From FEB-25 sp963726315 (lineage in GTDB: Bacteria; Chloroflexota; Anaerolineae; Anaerolineales; UBA4823): DNA of 64,000 nucleotides. The translations under genes were made by a program, and so were the position numbers. The stretch is taken from the NCBI GenBank assembly GCA_963726315.1, contig CAVSBZ010000005.1:1364001-1428000 (forward strand), in the 5' to 3' direction. The notes below the pieces were generated by a model. The model was given only the letters and a program-made list of their open reading frames with translations. It ran no database searches and was not told where the DNA came from. How positions within the stretch are numbered: the stretch's first letter is position 1; each line of letters opens with the position of its first letter. Positions 8,207-16,643 of this stretch are shown here, one piece after another.

Positions 8207-9676
8207 ATGGAACACGCAGACATTGGATTGATTGGATTAGCAGTGATGGGTCAAAACATGGTCCTGAATATGAATGACCATGGGTTCAAAGTGGCAGTAT
8301 TCAACCGCACACTCTCCAAGGTGGATGATTTTGTTAGAGGAGGTGCAAAAGATACCCAGGTAATTGGCACCCATTCACTGGAGGAGCTTATCAACAGCTT
8401 GACTAGACCCAGACGGGTCATGCTAATGATCCAGGCGGGTAAACCCGTGGATGATTTAATTGAATTACTCATCCAATACCTGGAGCCGGGGGACATCATT
8501 ATCGATGGAGGCAACTCGAATTATAACGACAGCATCCGCAGGACTGCATATGTAGAATCGAAGGGATTATTGTTTGTTGGGACGGGAGTTTCTGGGGGAG
8601 AGGAGGGTGCCCGATACGGTCCATCCATTATGCCGGGAGGGTCACCTTCAGCATGGCCGCATATTAAGCCAATTTTCCAAGCGATTGCCGCCAAGGTAAA
8701 ACGCCCTGATGGGGGTGAAGACGCTTGCTGTGATTGGGTAGGTGAGAATGGTGCGGGCCATTACGTCAAGATGGTCCACAATGGAATCGAGTACGGCGAT
8801 ATGCAGCTAATCTGTGAAGCTTATCAACTCATGCACGAAGGACTTGGGTTATCTCCGAAGCAGATGAAGGATATTCTGGATGAATGGAATCACGGGAAAC
8901 TAGAATCTTACCTGATTGAAATCACCCGCGATATCCTGGGATATAAAGACGAAGACGGGAGTCCGTTGGTAGAAAAAATCCTGGATGTGGCTGAGCAGAA
9001 AGGTACCGGTAAGTGGGCGGGAATTTCAGCGTTGGATATAGGCGTTCCGCTCACGATGGTGGTCGAAGCTGTCTTCGGAAGGGCGCTTTCATCTTTAAAG
9101 GATGAAAGGTGTGCAGCTGCGAGGGTTTTATCCGGACCTCACTCACGAATCGAAGGCGATCAGAACGAATTCATACATGACCTGGAACAAGCTGTATATG
9201 CCTCTAAGATCATGTCTTATACCCAGGGATATATGCTTTTCAAGGCTGCAGCGAAAGAATACCAGTGGAATTTAAATTATGGAGGCATCGCATTAATGTG
9301 GCGGGGTGGTTGTATCATCCGGTCAGCTTTCCTGGGAAAAATTAAGGAGGCATATGATGCTAATCCGACATTGGAAAACTTACTTCTGTCACCTTATTTT
9401 AACAGGCAGATTGTATCAACCCAGGGCGGATGGCGCCGGGTAATTGCGAAAGCAGTGAGCGCAGGTATTCCGACACCCGCAATGTCCAGCGCGCTGGCAT
9501 TCTTAGATGGTTACCGGCACGAACGCTTGCCGGCCAACCTGCTACAAGCGCAGCGTGATTATTTTGGCGCTCATACATACCAGAGGGTGGATAGACCGCG
9601 TGGAGAATATTTCCATACCAATTGGACAGGGCATGGTGGTGACGTAACTTCTACCGTTTGGAAGAAGGGTAGCTAA
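8207..9676 (+). CDS. gnd: 6-phosphogluconate dehydrogenase, decarboxylating
   Basis: Oxidises 6-phosphogluconate to ribulose 5-phosphate and CO2 with NAD(P)+ in the oxidative pentose phosphate pathway; cytosolic. The 489-aa protein has the Rossmann start GLIGLAVMGQNMVLNM, the substrate loop VSGGEEGARYGPSIMPGG, the catalytic Lys/His/Asn cluster in GHYVKMVHNGIEYGDMQL, the KGTGKWAGISALDIGVP segment and the C-terminal tail with the His/Arg motif (YFGAHTYQR) characteristic of the long dimeric class. AGGAGTGAGCT precedes the ATG. It is intact although the genes on both sides are remnants of sugar-catabolic genes, so it is either still needed or the last to decay. Confidence 0.96.
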   Translation: MEHADIGLIGLAVMGQNMVLNMNDHGFKVAVFNRTLSKVDDFVRGGAKDTQVIGTHSLEELINSLTRPRRVMLMIQAGKPVDDLIELLIQYLEPGDIIIDGGNSNYNDSIRRTAYVESKGLLFVGTGVSGGEEGARYGPSIMPGGSPSAWPHIKPIFQAIAAKVKRPDGGEDACCDWVGENGAGHYVKMVHNGIEYGDMQLICEAYQLMHEGLGLSPKQMKDILDEWNHGKLESYLIEITRDILGYKDEDGSPLVEKILDVAEQKGTGKWAGISALDIGVPLTMVVEAVFGRALSSLKDERCAAARVLSGPHSRIEGDQNEFIHDLEQAVYASKIMSYTQGYMLFKAAAKEYQWNLNYGGIALMWRGGCIIRSAFLGKIKEAYDANPTLENLLLSPYFNRQIVSTQGGWRRVIAKAVSAGIPTPAMSSALAFLDGYRHERLPANLLQAQRDYFGAHTYQRVDRPRGEYFHTNWTGHGGDVTSTVWKKGS

Positions 9677-9798
9677 TATATCAATTTCTTTTTAGGTGTG
9701 GTTGTATAAGAAGCTTAAGAGAATGCAATGAAAACCAGCCTGAAAATACCTATCAAAGGTGAGCTAGATTATCTCACCCTGGGAGCATACTCAAATCG

Positions 9799-9999
9799 AG
9801 AGAGCAACTCTTTCATTTCCATTTAGCTGATTCCAACAGGAGGTATCCAGGAGGAGGGCATCTGGATTTTAAATCCATAGTTGGTGGATTGCACGATGCC
9901 GGATATAAAGGTTGGATGTCCGGAGAGTTCATGCCAATCCCGGATGCTGATAGTGCGGCACAACGCAGTATATTATTTATGAAACAGATCGTTGAATGA
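9799..9999 (+). pseudogene. C-terminal remnant of a second TIM-barrel sugar isomerase
   Basis: The frame ending with TGA at 9997-9999 encodes about 66 residues that match the end of xylose-isomerase-like epimerases: FHLADSNRRYPGGGHLDFKS, GYKGWMSGEFMPIPDADSAA and RSILFMKQIVE. The metal-binding His and substrate-binding Arg region (LADSNR) and GxGH motif are present, but the rest of the barrel is absent. Immediately before it, in another frame from 9728, MKTSLKIPIKGELDYLTLGA looks like the N-terminus of a sugar-kinase-like protein, suggesting an internal deletion that fused two neighbouring genes out of frame. No intact product is possible. Confidence 0.7.
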
Positions 10000-10089
10000 A
10001 TAAGACAATATATCCAAACTGATTGCATTATTCCATTTGTTATTTAGGGCAGATAACTTGCTAGTTGGCAAGAGAAAATATCATTTGTG

Positions 10090-10125
10090 AGCTCTCCTCT
10101 TTAAGGAATTGGAGGAGAGCTTTTT
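10090..10125 (+). terminator. Intrinsic terminator downstream of the gnd/isomerase remnant
   Basis: Stem AGCTCTCCTC/GAGGAGAGCT with a 12-nt loop runs directly into TTTTT. It probably ended the former gnd operon. Confidence 0.85.
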
Positions 10126-10292
10126 AATTGGATAGAATTTCATGGTCAGTAAAATTCCGATAGAGGCATGTATTTATAAATAATACTGTAGTAAAATGGT
10201 CGAAATTGGTGGATTGTCCTTGATGATGTTCCAGCAGGGCGGCAATACGTTGAACAGAATAATGATATATAGAACATATAGGAGGTATAGAA

Positions 10293-10766
10293 ATGCAAAA
10301 AATTATCACATGTTTATGGTTCGACAATCAAGCTGAAGAAGCGGCGAGATTTTATACTTCGGTATTTAAAAATTCAAAGATAGACAATCTTTCTTATTAT
10401 GGTGAATCAGGACCTGGGATAAAGGGTACGGTATTAACGGCAACGTTTCAATTGAACGGACAGGAAATTATGGCATTAAATGGTGGTCCGGAGTATAAAT
10501 TCACACCTGCAATATCCTTGTTCGTGAATTGTGAAAACCAGGAAGAAGTAGACTATTACTGGGAGAAGCTTTCCGAAGGAGGCGAAAAAGGTCCTTGCGG
10601 TTGGTTAACTGATAAATTTGGTGTTTCATGGCAGATCGTGCCAACAGTATTGGGCGTCTTAATGAGCGATAAAGACGAGAAGAAAGCAGCCAGGGTGATG
10701 CAGGCGATGCTCCAGATGAGCAAGTTAGATATAAAGGTGCTACAACAAGCATACACTGAAGGCTGA
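10293..10766 (+). CDS. VOC-superfamily protein (PhnB/3-demethylubiquinone methyltransferase-like)
   Basis: A 157-aa member of the glyoxalase/bleomycin-resistance (VOC) fold, in the PhnB-like subgroup annotated as 3-dmu-9_3-mt. It starts with the subgroup's ITCLWFDNQAEEAARFYTSV, continues with LNGQEIMALNGGPEYKF and SLFVNCENQEEVDYYWEKLS, and ends with GWLTDKFGVSWQIVP. These are small cytosolic dimers whose substrates are mostly unknown. No methyltransferase function should be read from the family name. A strong AGGAGGT lies 7 nt before the start. It is monocistronic. Confidence 0.9.
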   Translation: MQKIITCLWFDNQAEEAARFYTSVFKNSKIDNLSYYGESGPGIKGTVLTATFQLNGQEIMALNGGPEYKFTPAISLFVNCENQEEVDYYWEKLSEGGEKGPCGWLTDKFGVSWQIVPTVLGVLMSDKDEKKAARVMQAMLQMSKLDIKVLQQAYTEG

Positions 10767-10955
10767 TCCAATAATACTCGAAATGTAAATCATAGTGCTA
10801 ATTATCCAGTTGTTCGAACAAAAGTATATGGCTTAATGGCTTGTACTTCATATGGAATAGATAGACAAGAAAATTAGTGTAAATCTTATTCTTTGGCAGC
10901 CACTATACAATTTTGGTAGGCGAGCTTATTACTCGAAATATCATTTTATCGGTTG

Positions 10956-10961
10956 TATAAT
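10956..10961 (+). promoter_or_regulatory. -10 box upstream of the AAA+ ATPase gene
   Basis: A perfect TATAAT overlaps the first ATG of the longest frame (10960). Transcription would begin about 7 nt later, which rules that ATG out and supports the start at 10993. No strong -35 is visible. Confidence 0.5.
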
Positions 10962-10992
10962 GACGATTGAACTATTATCTACGGAGGATGTA

Positions 10993-12264
10993 ATGCCAGA
11001 GAAAAAGACAATCGAAGATATCCTAGCCCAGCCAAAAGCGGTTGAGGATTTGGATATTCCTCAAAATATCTTAATCGATATTCTCCTTCGCCTGCTGTAT
11101 ACCGAAGGGAATGTCGATTTCCGGCGTATGTCTCAGGTGATGAGGGTTCCATATGCATTGGAGCAATTATTAGATTGGCTGCGGAAAGAGCATCTGGTTG
11201 AAGTATCTCAGTCATCAGCGTCATTTGGGCCACTAAATTATATTTATAAACTTACCGGACCTGGGGAAGATCGCGCCCGAGAGTCGATGGAACGATGTCA
11301 ATATGTAGGTCCGGTACCGGTCCCTGTCCATAGATACAGCGAGGCAATCGAATTCCAGACCACTGGTTCACGGCTGGTCAAACCTGAGCAGGTAAAGAAC
11401 GCTTTGAACGAGCTGGTACTTCCAGAAGATTTTCATCGAAAGATTGGACCTGCAATCAATTCAGCGTCCTCACTATTTCTTTATGGGCCGCCTGGAAATG
11501 GTAAAACAACCATATCAATGCAAATATCCCACTTAATCAGCGGAACTGACCCAATATGGTTACCGTATGCGTTGACTGCGGGTGGACAAATCATTCAAAT
11601 TTATGACCGGTTATTCCATCAAGAAATCGAAAGAGAGCAAAAAAGTACCCTTGACGGAAGATGGGGCCTTTTCAAACGTCCCAGCGTGGTGGTGGGGGGC
11701 GAGATGAAAATTGAGTCCCTCGACCTACGTTGGGATCCTCTGGCAAACTTTTACGAAGCGCCGTTACAACTTAAAGCCAACGGGGGCGTATTTTTGATCG
11801 ATGATTTTGGACGACAACAAGCAAGCCCAATCGACCTTCTCAACCGGTGGATCATGCCTTTAGAGAATGGTGTTGATTTCTTACGTCTTCGCACCGGGCA
11901 AACACTTGTCATTCCGTTTAGAGCGCTAATCATTTTCTGCACAAACCTTGACCCTTACAACCTGGCTGATGAAGCATTTTTTAGACGAATTCAGATGAAA
12001 GTAGGAATTCTTAACCCAGACGATGTTAGTTATCGACAAATCTTTCAGAGAGTGTGCCGCCAGATGCAAATCCGTTTTGATGAAAGCAGTTATGCACATT
12101 TACTTGACCATTGGTATCGAGAGGATAAGCGGGCTTACCAAGCAGTGCATCCGAGGGACTTACTCACCATCATCAGAGCCTTATGCTCCTACGAGGGTAG
12201 GGATATTTTCTTAACTCCGCAATTGATCGATGAAGCTTGCGATATCTATTTTGTCAAGCACTGA
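10993..12264 (+). CDS. AAA-family ATPase of unknown role
   Basis: A 423-aa cytosolic ATPase. The start at 10993 is chosen because GGAGG lies 5 nt upstream and a -10 box overlaps the earlier ATG. Residues about 20-95 look like a winged-helix or similar helical domain (VDFRRMSQVMRVPYALEQLL). The AAA module follows with Walker A GPPGNGKT at 165-172, Walker B VFLIDDF at about 266-272 and a sensor-like LIIFCTNLDPYNLADEAFFR with an arginine pair. The C-terminal lid holds HPRDLLTIIRAL. It resembles ATPases annotated as predicted AAA ATPases next to secretion or pilus genes, but no such partner is nearby. It is followed after 16 nt by a dehydrogenase gene. Confidence 0.8.
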   Translation: MPEKKTIEDILAQPKAVEDLDIPQNILIDILLRLLYTEGNVDFRRMSQVMRVPYALEQLLDWLRKEHLVEVSQSSASFGPLNYIYKLTGPGEDRARESMERCQYVGPVPVPVHRYSEAIEFQTTGSRLVKPEQVKNALNELVLPEDFHRKIGPAINSASSLFLYGPPGNGKTTISMQISHLISGTDPIWLPYALTAGGQIIQIYDRLFHQEIEREQKSTLDGRWGLFKRPSVVVGGEMKIESLDLRWDPLANFYEAPLQLKANGGVFLIDDFGRQQASPIDLLNRWIMPLENGVDFLRLRTGQTLVIPFRALIIFCTNLDPYNLADEAFFRRIQMKVGILNPDDVSYRQIFQRVCRQMQIRFDESSYAHLLDHWYREDKRAYQAVHPRDLLTIIRALCSYEGRDIFLTPQLIDEACDIYFVKH

Positions 12265-12280
12265 TCCATAATCCGAATTT

Positions 12281-13237
12281 ATGAAATCAAAATTTGAGTC
12301 ACATAATCTGCTCATTTTGTCAAAACATTGTGAGGCGTATAAGCAATTAATCGAGCAAGAAAAGTTACCCGGTCTTTTCGTTGTTGCATTTAGTGACCCA
12401 AACCAAGCCGTATATGCGGGTGATCGATACGACCTGGCGTTTGGCGAGCCTTCATTGTTTAGCAAGGTTATAACCCATCTCCCTGAAGTTAAGTGGCTAC
12501 AATCAAGCTGGGCAGGTGTTGAACCTTTAGTCCAGCCGAATCTACGATACGACTATATTCTTACGAATATTCGCAATGTGTATGGACCGATGATATCTGA
12601 ATATGTATTCGGCTACCTACTCATGATTGATAGACAACTCTTGGTGAGGTGGCAATCCCAATTAAAGCATGAATGGGATACCAGACCATATGGCATATTA
12701 GCTGGAAAGATAATTGGCATCCTGGGTGTTGGTACCATTGGAGCGCACCTTGCTACGACCGCGAGGCATTTTGGGATGCAGGTCTATGGCTATACCAGGC
12801 AAAGTGAAACAAGTCGGGCGGTAGATCAATATTTTCATGGTAAGAATTGGCGCGAATTCGCCTCGAATTTGGATTATTTGGTGTGTTGCTTACCTGGAAC
12901 AAATTCAACTAAAGGAATCGTGGATGCAGACTTTATTGCTGCTTTGCCAAACAAAGCCTGGTTGGTGAACGTTGGCAGGGGGAGCAGTGTAGATGAATAC
13001 GCGTTGGTGAATGCATTGAATAGTGGAGAACTAACCGGCGCAGTGTTAGACGTATTTATCGAAGAACCACTCCCTGCGGAACATCCATTCTGGTCGACGC
13101 CGAACACTTTTATCACCGCACATATTGCGGCTATAAATAATCCTGCTGAAATCGTAAAAGTATTTATAAACAACTATAAACGGTATATTCAAGGGGAATC
13201 ACTCCTGTACCAGGTAGATTTTAACCTGGGATACTGA
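12281..13237 (+). CDS. D-isomer specific 2-hydroxyacid dehydrogenase
   Basis: A 318-aa NAD(P)-dependent reductase of 2-keto acids. The nucleotide-binding motif GILGVGTIGAHL is at about 146-157. Catalytic residues follow in order: Arg in VNVGRGSSVDE, Glu in DVFIEEPLP and His in ITAHIAA. The sequence around SSWAGVEPL near residue 76 is typical of the GhrA-like subgroup (glyoxylate/hydroxypyruvate reductase-like). Hydroxypyruvate would fit the serine/glycine genes downstream, but this is inference. The start lacks a clear ribosome binding site and lies 16 nt after the AAA gene, suggesting translational coupling. Confidence 0.88.
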   Translation: MKSKFESHNLLILSKHCEAYKQLIEQEKLPGLFVVAFSDPNQAVYAGDRYDLAFGEPSLFSKVITHLPEVKWLQSSWAGVEPLVQPNLRYDYILTNIRNVYGPMISEYVFGYLLMIDRQLLVRWQSQLKHEWDTRPYGILAGKIIGILGVGTIGAHLATTARHFGMQVYGYTRQSETSRAVDQYFHGKNWREFASNLDYLVCCLPGTNSTKGIVDADFIAALPNKAWLVNVGRGSSVDEYALVNALNSGELTGAVLDVFIEEPLPAEHPFWSTPNTFITAHIAAINNPAEIVKVFINNYKRYIQGESLLYQVDFNLGY

Positions 13238-13365
13238 CTGTTGTTTCATGCTCGGACTTACCATTTTGATACGTGGAACAAGTTGTAAACAACAGCTCGC
13301 TTGGTCATCATTTTGTTATTTAACTGGTGACAATTCGCTTGAATTGCTTTATTCTGGATGACCAC

Positions 13366-13394
13366 TTGACCCAAGCAAGCCAAAGGGCTACAAT
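13366..13394 (+). promoter_or_regulatory. Sigma-70-type promoter of the GlyA-GcvT fusion gene
   Basis: TTGACC (13366-13371), a 17-nt spacer and TACAAT (13389-13394). Initiation near 13401 excludes the first in-frame ATG at 13397 and leaves a leader of about 38 nt with GAGGAG before the ATG at 13439. Confidence 0.75.
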
Positions 13395-13438
13395 TCATGT
13401 GTCTATCATCAGATTCACTATGCTACGAGGAGACAATC

Positions 13439-16400
13439 ATGGATGACTTTTTATTTCGCGGAAATCTGGCAGAGCTGGATCCCGCAATTTTTGAGTTAAC
13501 CCAATTAGAAGCTGAACGGCAATATCGAAAACTAATATTAATTCCAAGTGAGAGCCAGGCGCCCATGGCGGTACGGGAAGCACTCTCATCTGCCTTCCAG
13601 AATATTTATGCTGAAGGTTACCCACGAGAAGAAACACGGATGATGGGTGAGAATGAGATCCTCGATTTTCCCGCCCGCCTGGTTAATTTCCGGCGATATT
13701 CTGACAAACGCTACTATAAGGGGGTCGAGTATGCCGATACGATTGAAGAGCTGGCACGCCGCAGATGCGCTGAGTTGTTTGCCAACGAAATGGTCGATGC
13801 AGATGATATCTACGTAAACGTTCAACCTTTATCTGGTGCTCCAGCGAATAACGCGGTGTACCACGCCCTGGTGGAACCAGGGGCGACGATTATGGGGATG
13901 GACTTGCTGCATGGCGGACATCTCACCCACGGCTCACCAGTGAACCGGTCGGGCAAATATTACAACGCTGTGCATTACTCGGTCGACCCTGAAACTGAGC
14001 AGATCAATTATGATCAGGTGGAAGAGATAGCCTGCAAATACAAACCGCGCTTTATCATCGCTGGGTATTCTTCATATCCATGGGCGGCTGATTGGGAACG
14101 ATTCAGGCAAATTGCTGATGAAGTAGGTGCATATCTATTCGCCGATATTGCCCATATTGCCGGTTTGGTGGCTGCAGGAGCGTATCCATCTCCGGTAGGG
14201 TATGCTGATGTGATCACATTTACAACGCATAAGTCACTATGTGGACCGCGGGGAGCTTGCATTCTAACTTTTGACGAGAAGATGTCGCGTGATATTGACC
14301 GAGCAGTTTTCCCTGGAGAGCAAGGTGGACCACATGTTAACTCTTATGCAGGGATGGCAGTAGCGTTCAAAGTTGCAAAGACTGAGCAGTTCCAAAAACT
14401 TCAGCATCAGGTAGTAAAAAACTGTGCAGTATTCACCAAACAACTTGAAGGGCGAGGCTTTCGCATCGCATATGGCGGGACTAACACGCACTTGATGAAC
14501 CTGGCGTGCAACAGCGTGGTAGGGAGTGATGGAACCGCACTGTCAGGAGATATGGCTTCCCGCATCCTGGATATTGCAGGAATCGTGGTCAACCGTAATA
14601 CCATTCCTGGGGATAAGGATGCTTCAGATCCATCAGGTATCCGCATGGGAACACCCTGGCTGACCCAACGTGGATTCAAAGAAGCTGAGATGAACCAGCT
14701 GGCTGATATTATTGCTGATATCCTGCTTTCCACAAAACCCCATGGGCGGCTGGGGGCAAACGGGATTCTCCGTAGAGCAAAAGTCGATTTCCATACCCTG
14801 GAAAATGCAAAGATCAGGGTACGAGATATGGCGCAAAGTGCAGGGATCGATTTTCGTGCCAGCCAACACGGCTACCCACATTTTTATTATATTGATGATA
14901 AAGCCCAGGCGGGAGAATGGTCCGTACTGGATCTTTCAGGTGAGAGGGTGCGGCTGTTCTTGAGTGAAGCAGTGTCCAGTGATGTCGAGCTGTTGAAGGT
15001 AGGTGAAAGCCAGCCTACGAGGATATACACGCCGGATGGACCGGTAGATGGGACCCTAACCTGTGTTGGTACCTATCAATTTCAGCTGACGATACCTTCA
15101 CCCGATCAAGGTGTAGTGACTGCATGGCTGCGAGACCTTTCTGATGGATATGTGGCATTTGACCAGGATGTGCTCAAGAAACTCCCCGGACTTACTGTTG
15201 TTGCAGTGACGGACGCCGAGCCAGTTAAACCGGTTAAAGGTGAGCTGATGGCACCAAAGCCATACTTTATTGGCATGGAGATGGGTAAAGGTGATGCTTT
15301 GCCTAAATTCAGCTGGGAAGAAAAAGAAGGTGCATTAAAACGGACCCCGATCTATGATACCCACAAAAAGCTTGGTGCTAAGATCATCACTTATGCCGGA
15401 TGGGAGATGCCCGTTTGGTACACCTCGGTTATGGAAGAGCATCTGGCTGTCAGGCAGACAGCTGGTGTGTTCGATGTAGCGCACATGGGTGTCTTACAAA
15501 TCGAAGGACCTGATGCGCCAGCGTTCCTGGATAGTGTTGTAGCAAATGATGTAAGCTATCTATCGGTGGGTGAATCATGTTATACGCATTTTTTGGACAC
15601 TGATGCCAATGTGATCGATGATCTGATCATATATAAACGCAGCAATGAGAAAATGCTTATGGTGGTGAATGCAGCCAATTTTGATAAAGATTGGGCATGG
15701 CTGAATGCTGTAAAGGAAGGAAAGGTTGCGGTTGATAACAAACGACCGTGGACCAGGGTCTTTGGTCATCATGCGACAGTACGGAACCTGAAGGATCCCA
15801 AAGAAGGAAGCGATATGCGCGTAGATATCGCACTGCAGGGACCGATGGCGAGGAAAATCCTGATGGAACTGGGGTGCGATGAGGACACACGCTGTTGTAT
15901 ACGTTATCTCAAGCGCACCCATATTTGTGAAGTAAAACTAGGTGGGTTTGATTTGATCATTTCACGGACTGGTTATACAGGTGAGAAGTTTTCGTATGAG
16001 ATATTTGTCCACCCAGGCAGAGCGGATGACCTTTTCAACGTTATCCTGGAGGTGGGAAAGTTTTACGGCATCAAACCGTGTGGGTTGGGAGCGCGTGACT
16101 CACTGCGAACTGAAGCCGGGTTGCCGCTCTACGGGCACGAGATGGGCGGAGAGATGAATTTAGGTGTGGCAGAAGCAGGATTTGGACAATATATAAAGAC
16201 ATACAAACCTTGGTTCATTGGTCGTGAAGCGTTCATCGAGAGAGAAAAGGAGCGCAAGGGGATGTTGGTACGATTCCGCTTTGATGAGAAAGGCGTCAGG
16301 ATGGCACATTCGGGCGACCCTGTGGTAGATTGGCGTGGCAGGGTGGTGGGGCATGTCACGAGCTGTGCGGTGGACATGGATGGTTATCTAACCGGACAGG

Positions 16401-16558
16401 CATATATCGAGGCAAAGAGTGCTGAGAAGGGCACGATTATTTATATCTACCAGGGTGCACCGAAAGACAGCAGCAAGATTTTAGGAGCACTCAAGGTTGG
16501 CGAACGTGTGATCCTGCCATCACCAGCCCACATCCTACGACGCTTCCCGAAGTTGTAA
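13439..16558 (+). CDS. glyA-gcvT: Fusion protein: serine hydroxymethyltransferase + glycine cleavage T protein (aminomethyltransferase)
   Basis: A 1039-aa two-enzyme fusion. Residues about 1-440 are SHMT (PLP): GYPREETRMMG, NVQPLSGAPANNAVY, FADIAHIAGLVAAG and the Schiff-base lysine in TFTTHKSLCGPRG (Lys265). Residues about 635-1039 are GcvT: RTPIYDTHKKLGAK, GVFDVAHMGVLQIEG, SRTGYTGEKFSYEI and GLGARDSLRTEAGLPLYGHE. The 190-residue middle contains a stretch (VRLFLSEAVSSDVELLKVGE, LRDLSDGYVAFDQDV) that looks like a degenerate folate-binding/GcvT-like barrel. Both halves use tetrahydrofolate and 5,10-methylene-THF, so the fusion couples glycine cleavage to serine formation. The gcvH-PA-PB operon here has no gcvT, so this is likely its T protein. 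It has its own promoter; GAGGAG lies 7 nt before the chosen ATG. Confidence 0.95.
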   Translation: MDDFLFRGNLAELDPAIFELTQLEAERQYRKLILIPSESQAPMAVREALSSAFQNIYAEGYPREETRMMGENEILDFPARLVNFRRYSDKRYYKGVEYADTIEELARRRCAELFANEMVDADDIYVNVQPLSGAPANNAVYHALVEPGATIMGMDLLHGGHLTHGSPVNRSGKYYNAVHYSVDPETEQINYDQVEEIACKYKPRFIIAGYSSYPWAADWERFRQIADEVGAYLFADIAHIAGLVAAGAYPSPVGYADVITFTTHKSLCGPRGACILTFDEKMSRDIDRAVFPGEQGGPHVNSYAGMAVAFKVAKTEQFQKLQHQVVKNCAVFTKQLEGRGFRIAYGGTNTHLMNLACNSVVGSDGTALSGDMASRILDIAGIVVNRNTIPGDKDASDPSGIRMGTPWLTQRGFKEAEMNQLADIIADILLSTKPHGRLGANGILRRAKVDFHTLENAKIRVRDMAQSAGIDFRASQHGYPHFYYIDDKAQAGEWSVLDLSGERVRLFLSEAVSSDVELLKVGESQPTRIYTPDGPVDGTLTCVGTYQFQLTIPSPDQGVVTAWLRDLSDGYVAFDQDVLKKLPGLTVVAVTDAEPVKPVKGELMAPKPYFIGMEMGKGDALPKFSWEEKEGALKRTPIYDTHKKLGAKIITYAGWEMPVWYTSVMEEHLAVRQTAGVFDVAHMGVLQIEGPDAPAFLDSVVANDVSYLSVGESCYTHFLDTDANVIDDLIIYKRSNEKMLMVVNAANFDKDWAWLNAVKEGKVAVDNKRPWTRVFGHHATVRNLKDPKEGSDMRVDIALQGPMARKILMELGCDEDTRCCIRYLKRTHICEVKLGGFDLIISRTGYTGEKFSYEIFVHPGRADDLFNVILEVGKFYGIKPCGLGARDSLRTEAGLPLYGHEMGGEMNLGVAEAGFGQYIKTYKPWFIGREAFIEREKERKGMLVRFRFDEKGVRMAHSGDPVVDWRGRVVGHVTSCAVDMDGYLTGQAYIEAKSAEKGTIIYIYQGAPKDSSKILGALKVGERVILPSPAHILRRFPKL

Positions 16559-16564
16559 ATGATT

Positions 16565-16607
16565 GAAGCCGGCATGATGGAGTTATCTATCAGCCGGTTT
16601 CTTTTTT
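16565..16607 (+). terminator. Intrinsic terminator after glyA-gcvT
   Basis: Nine-pair stem GAAGCCGGC/GCCGGTTTC (one G-T pair) followed by six T residues, beginning 7 nt after the stop codon. Confidence 0.85.
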
Positions 16608-16643
16608 GAATATAAGTACAAACCAATAAAGGAGAGTGAGTTA

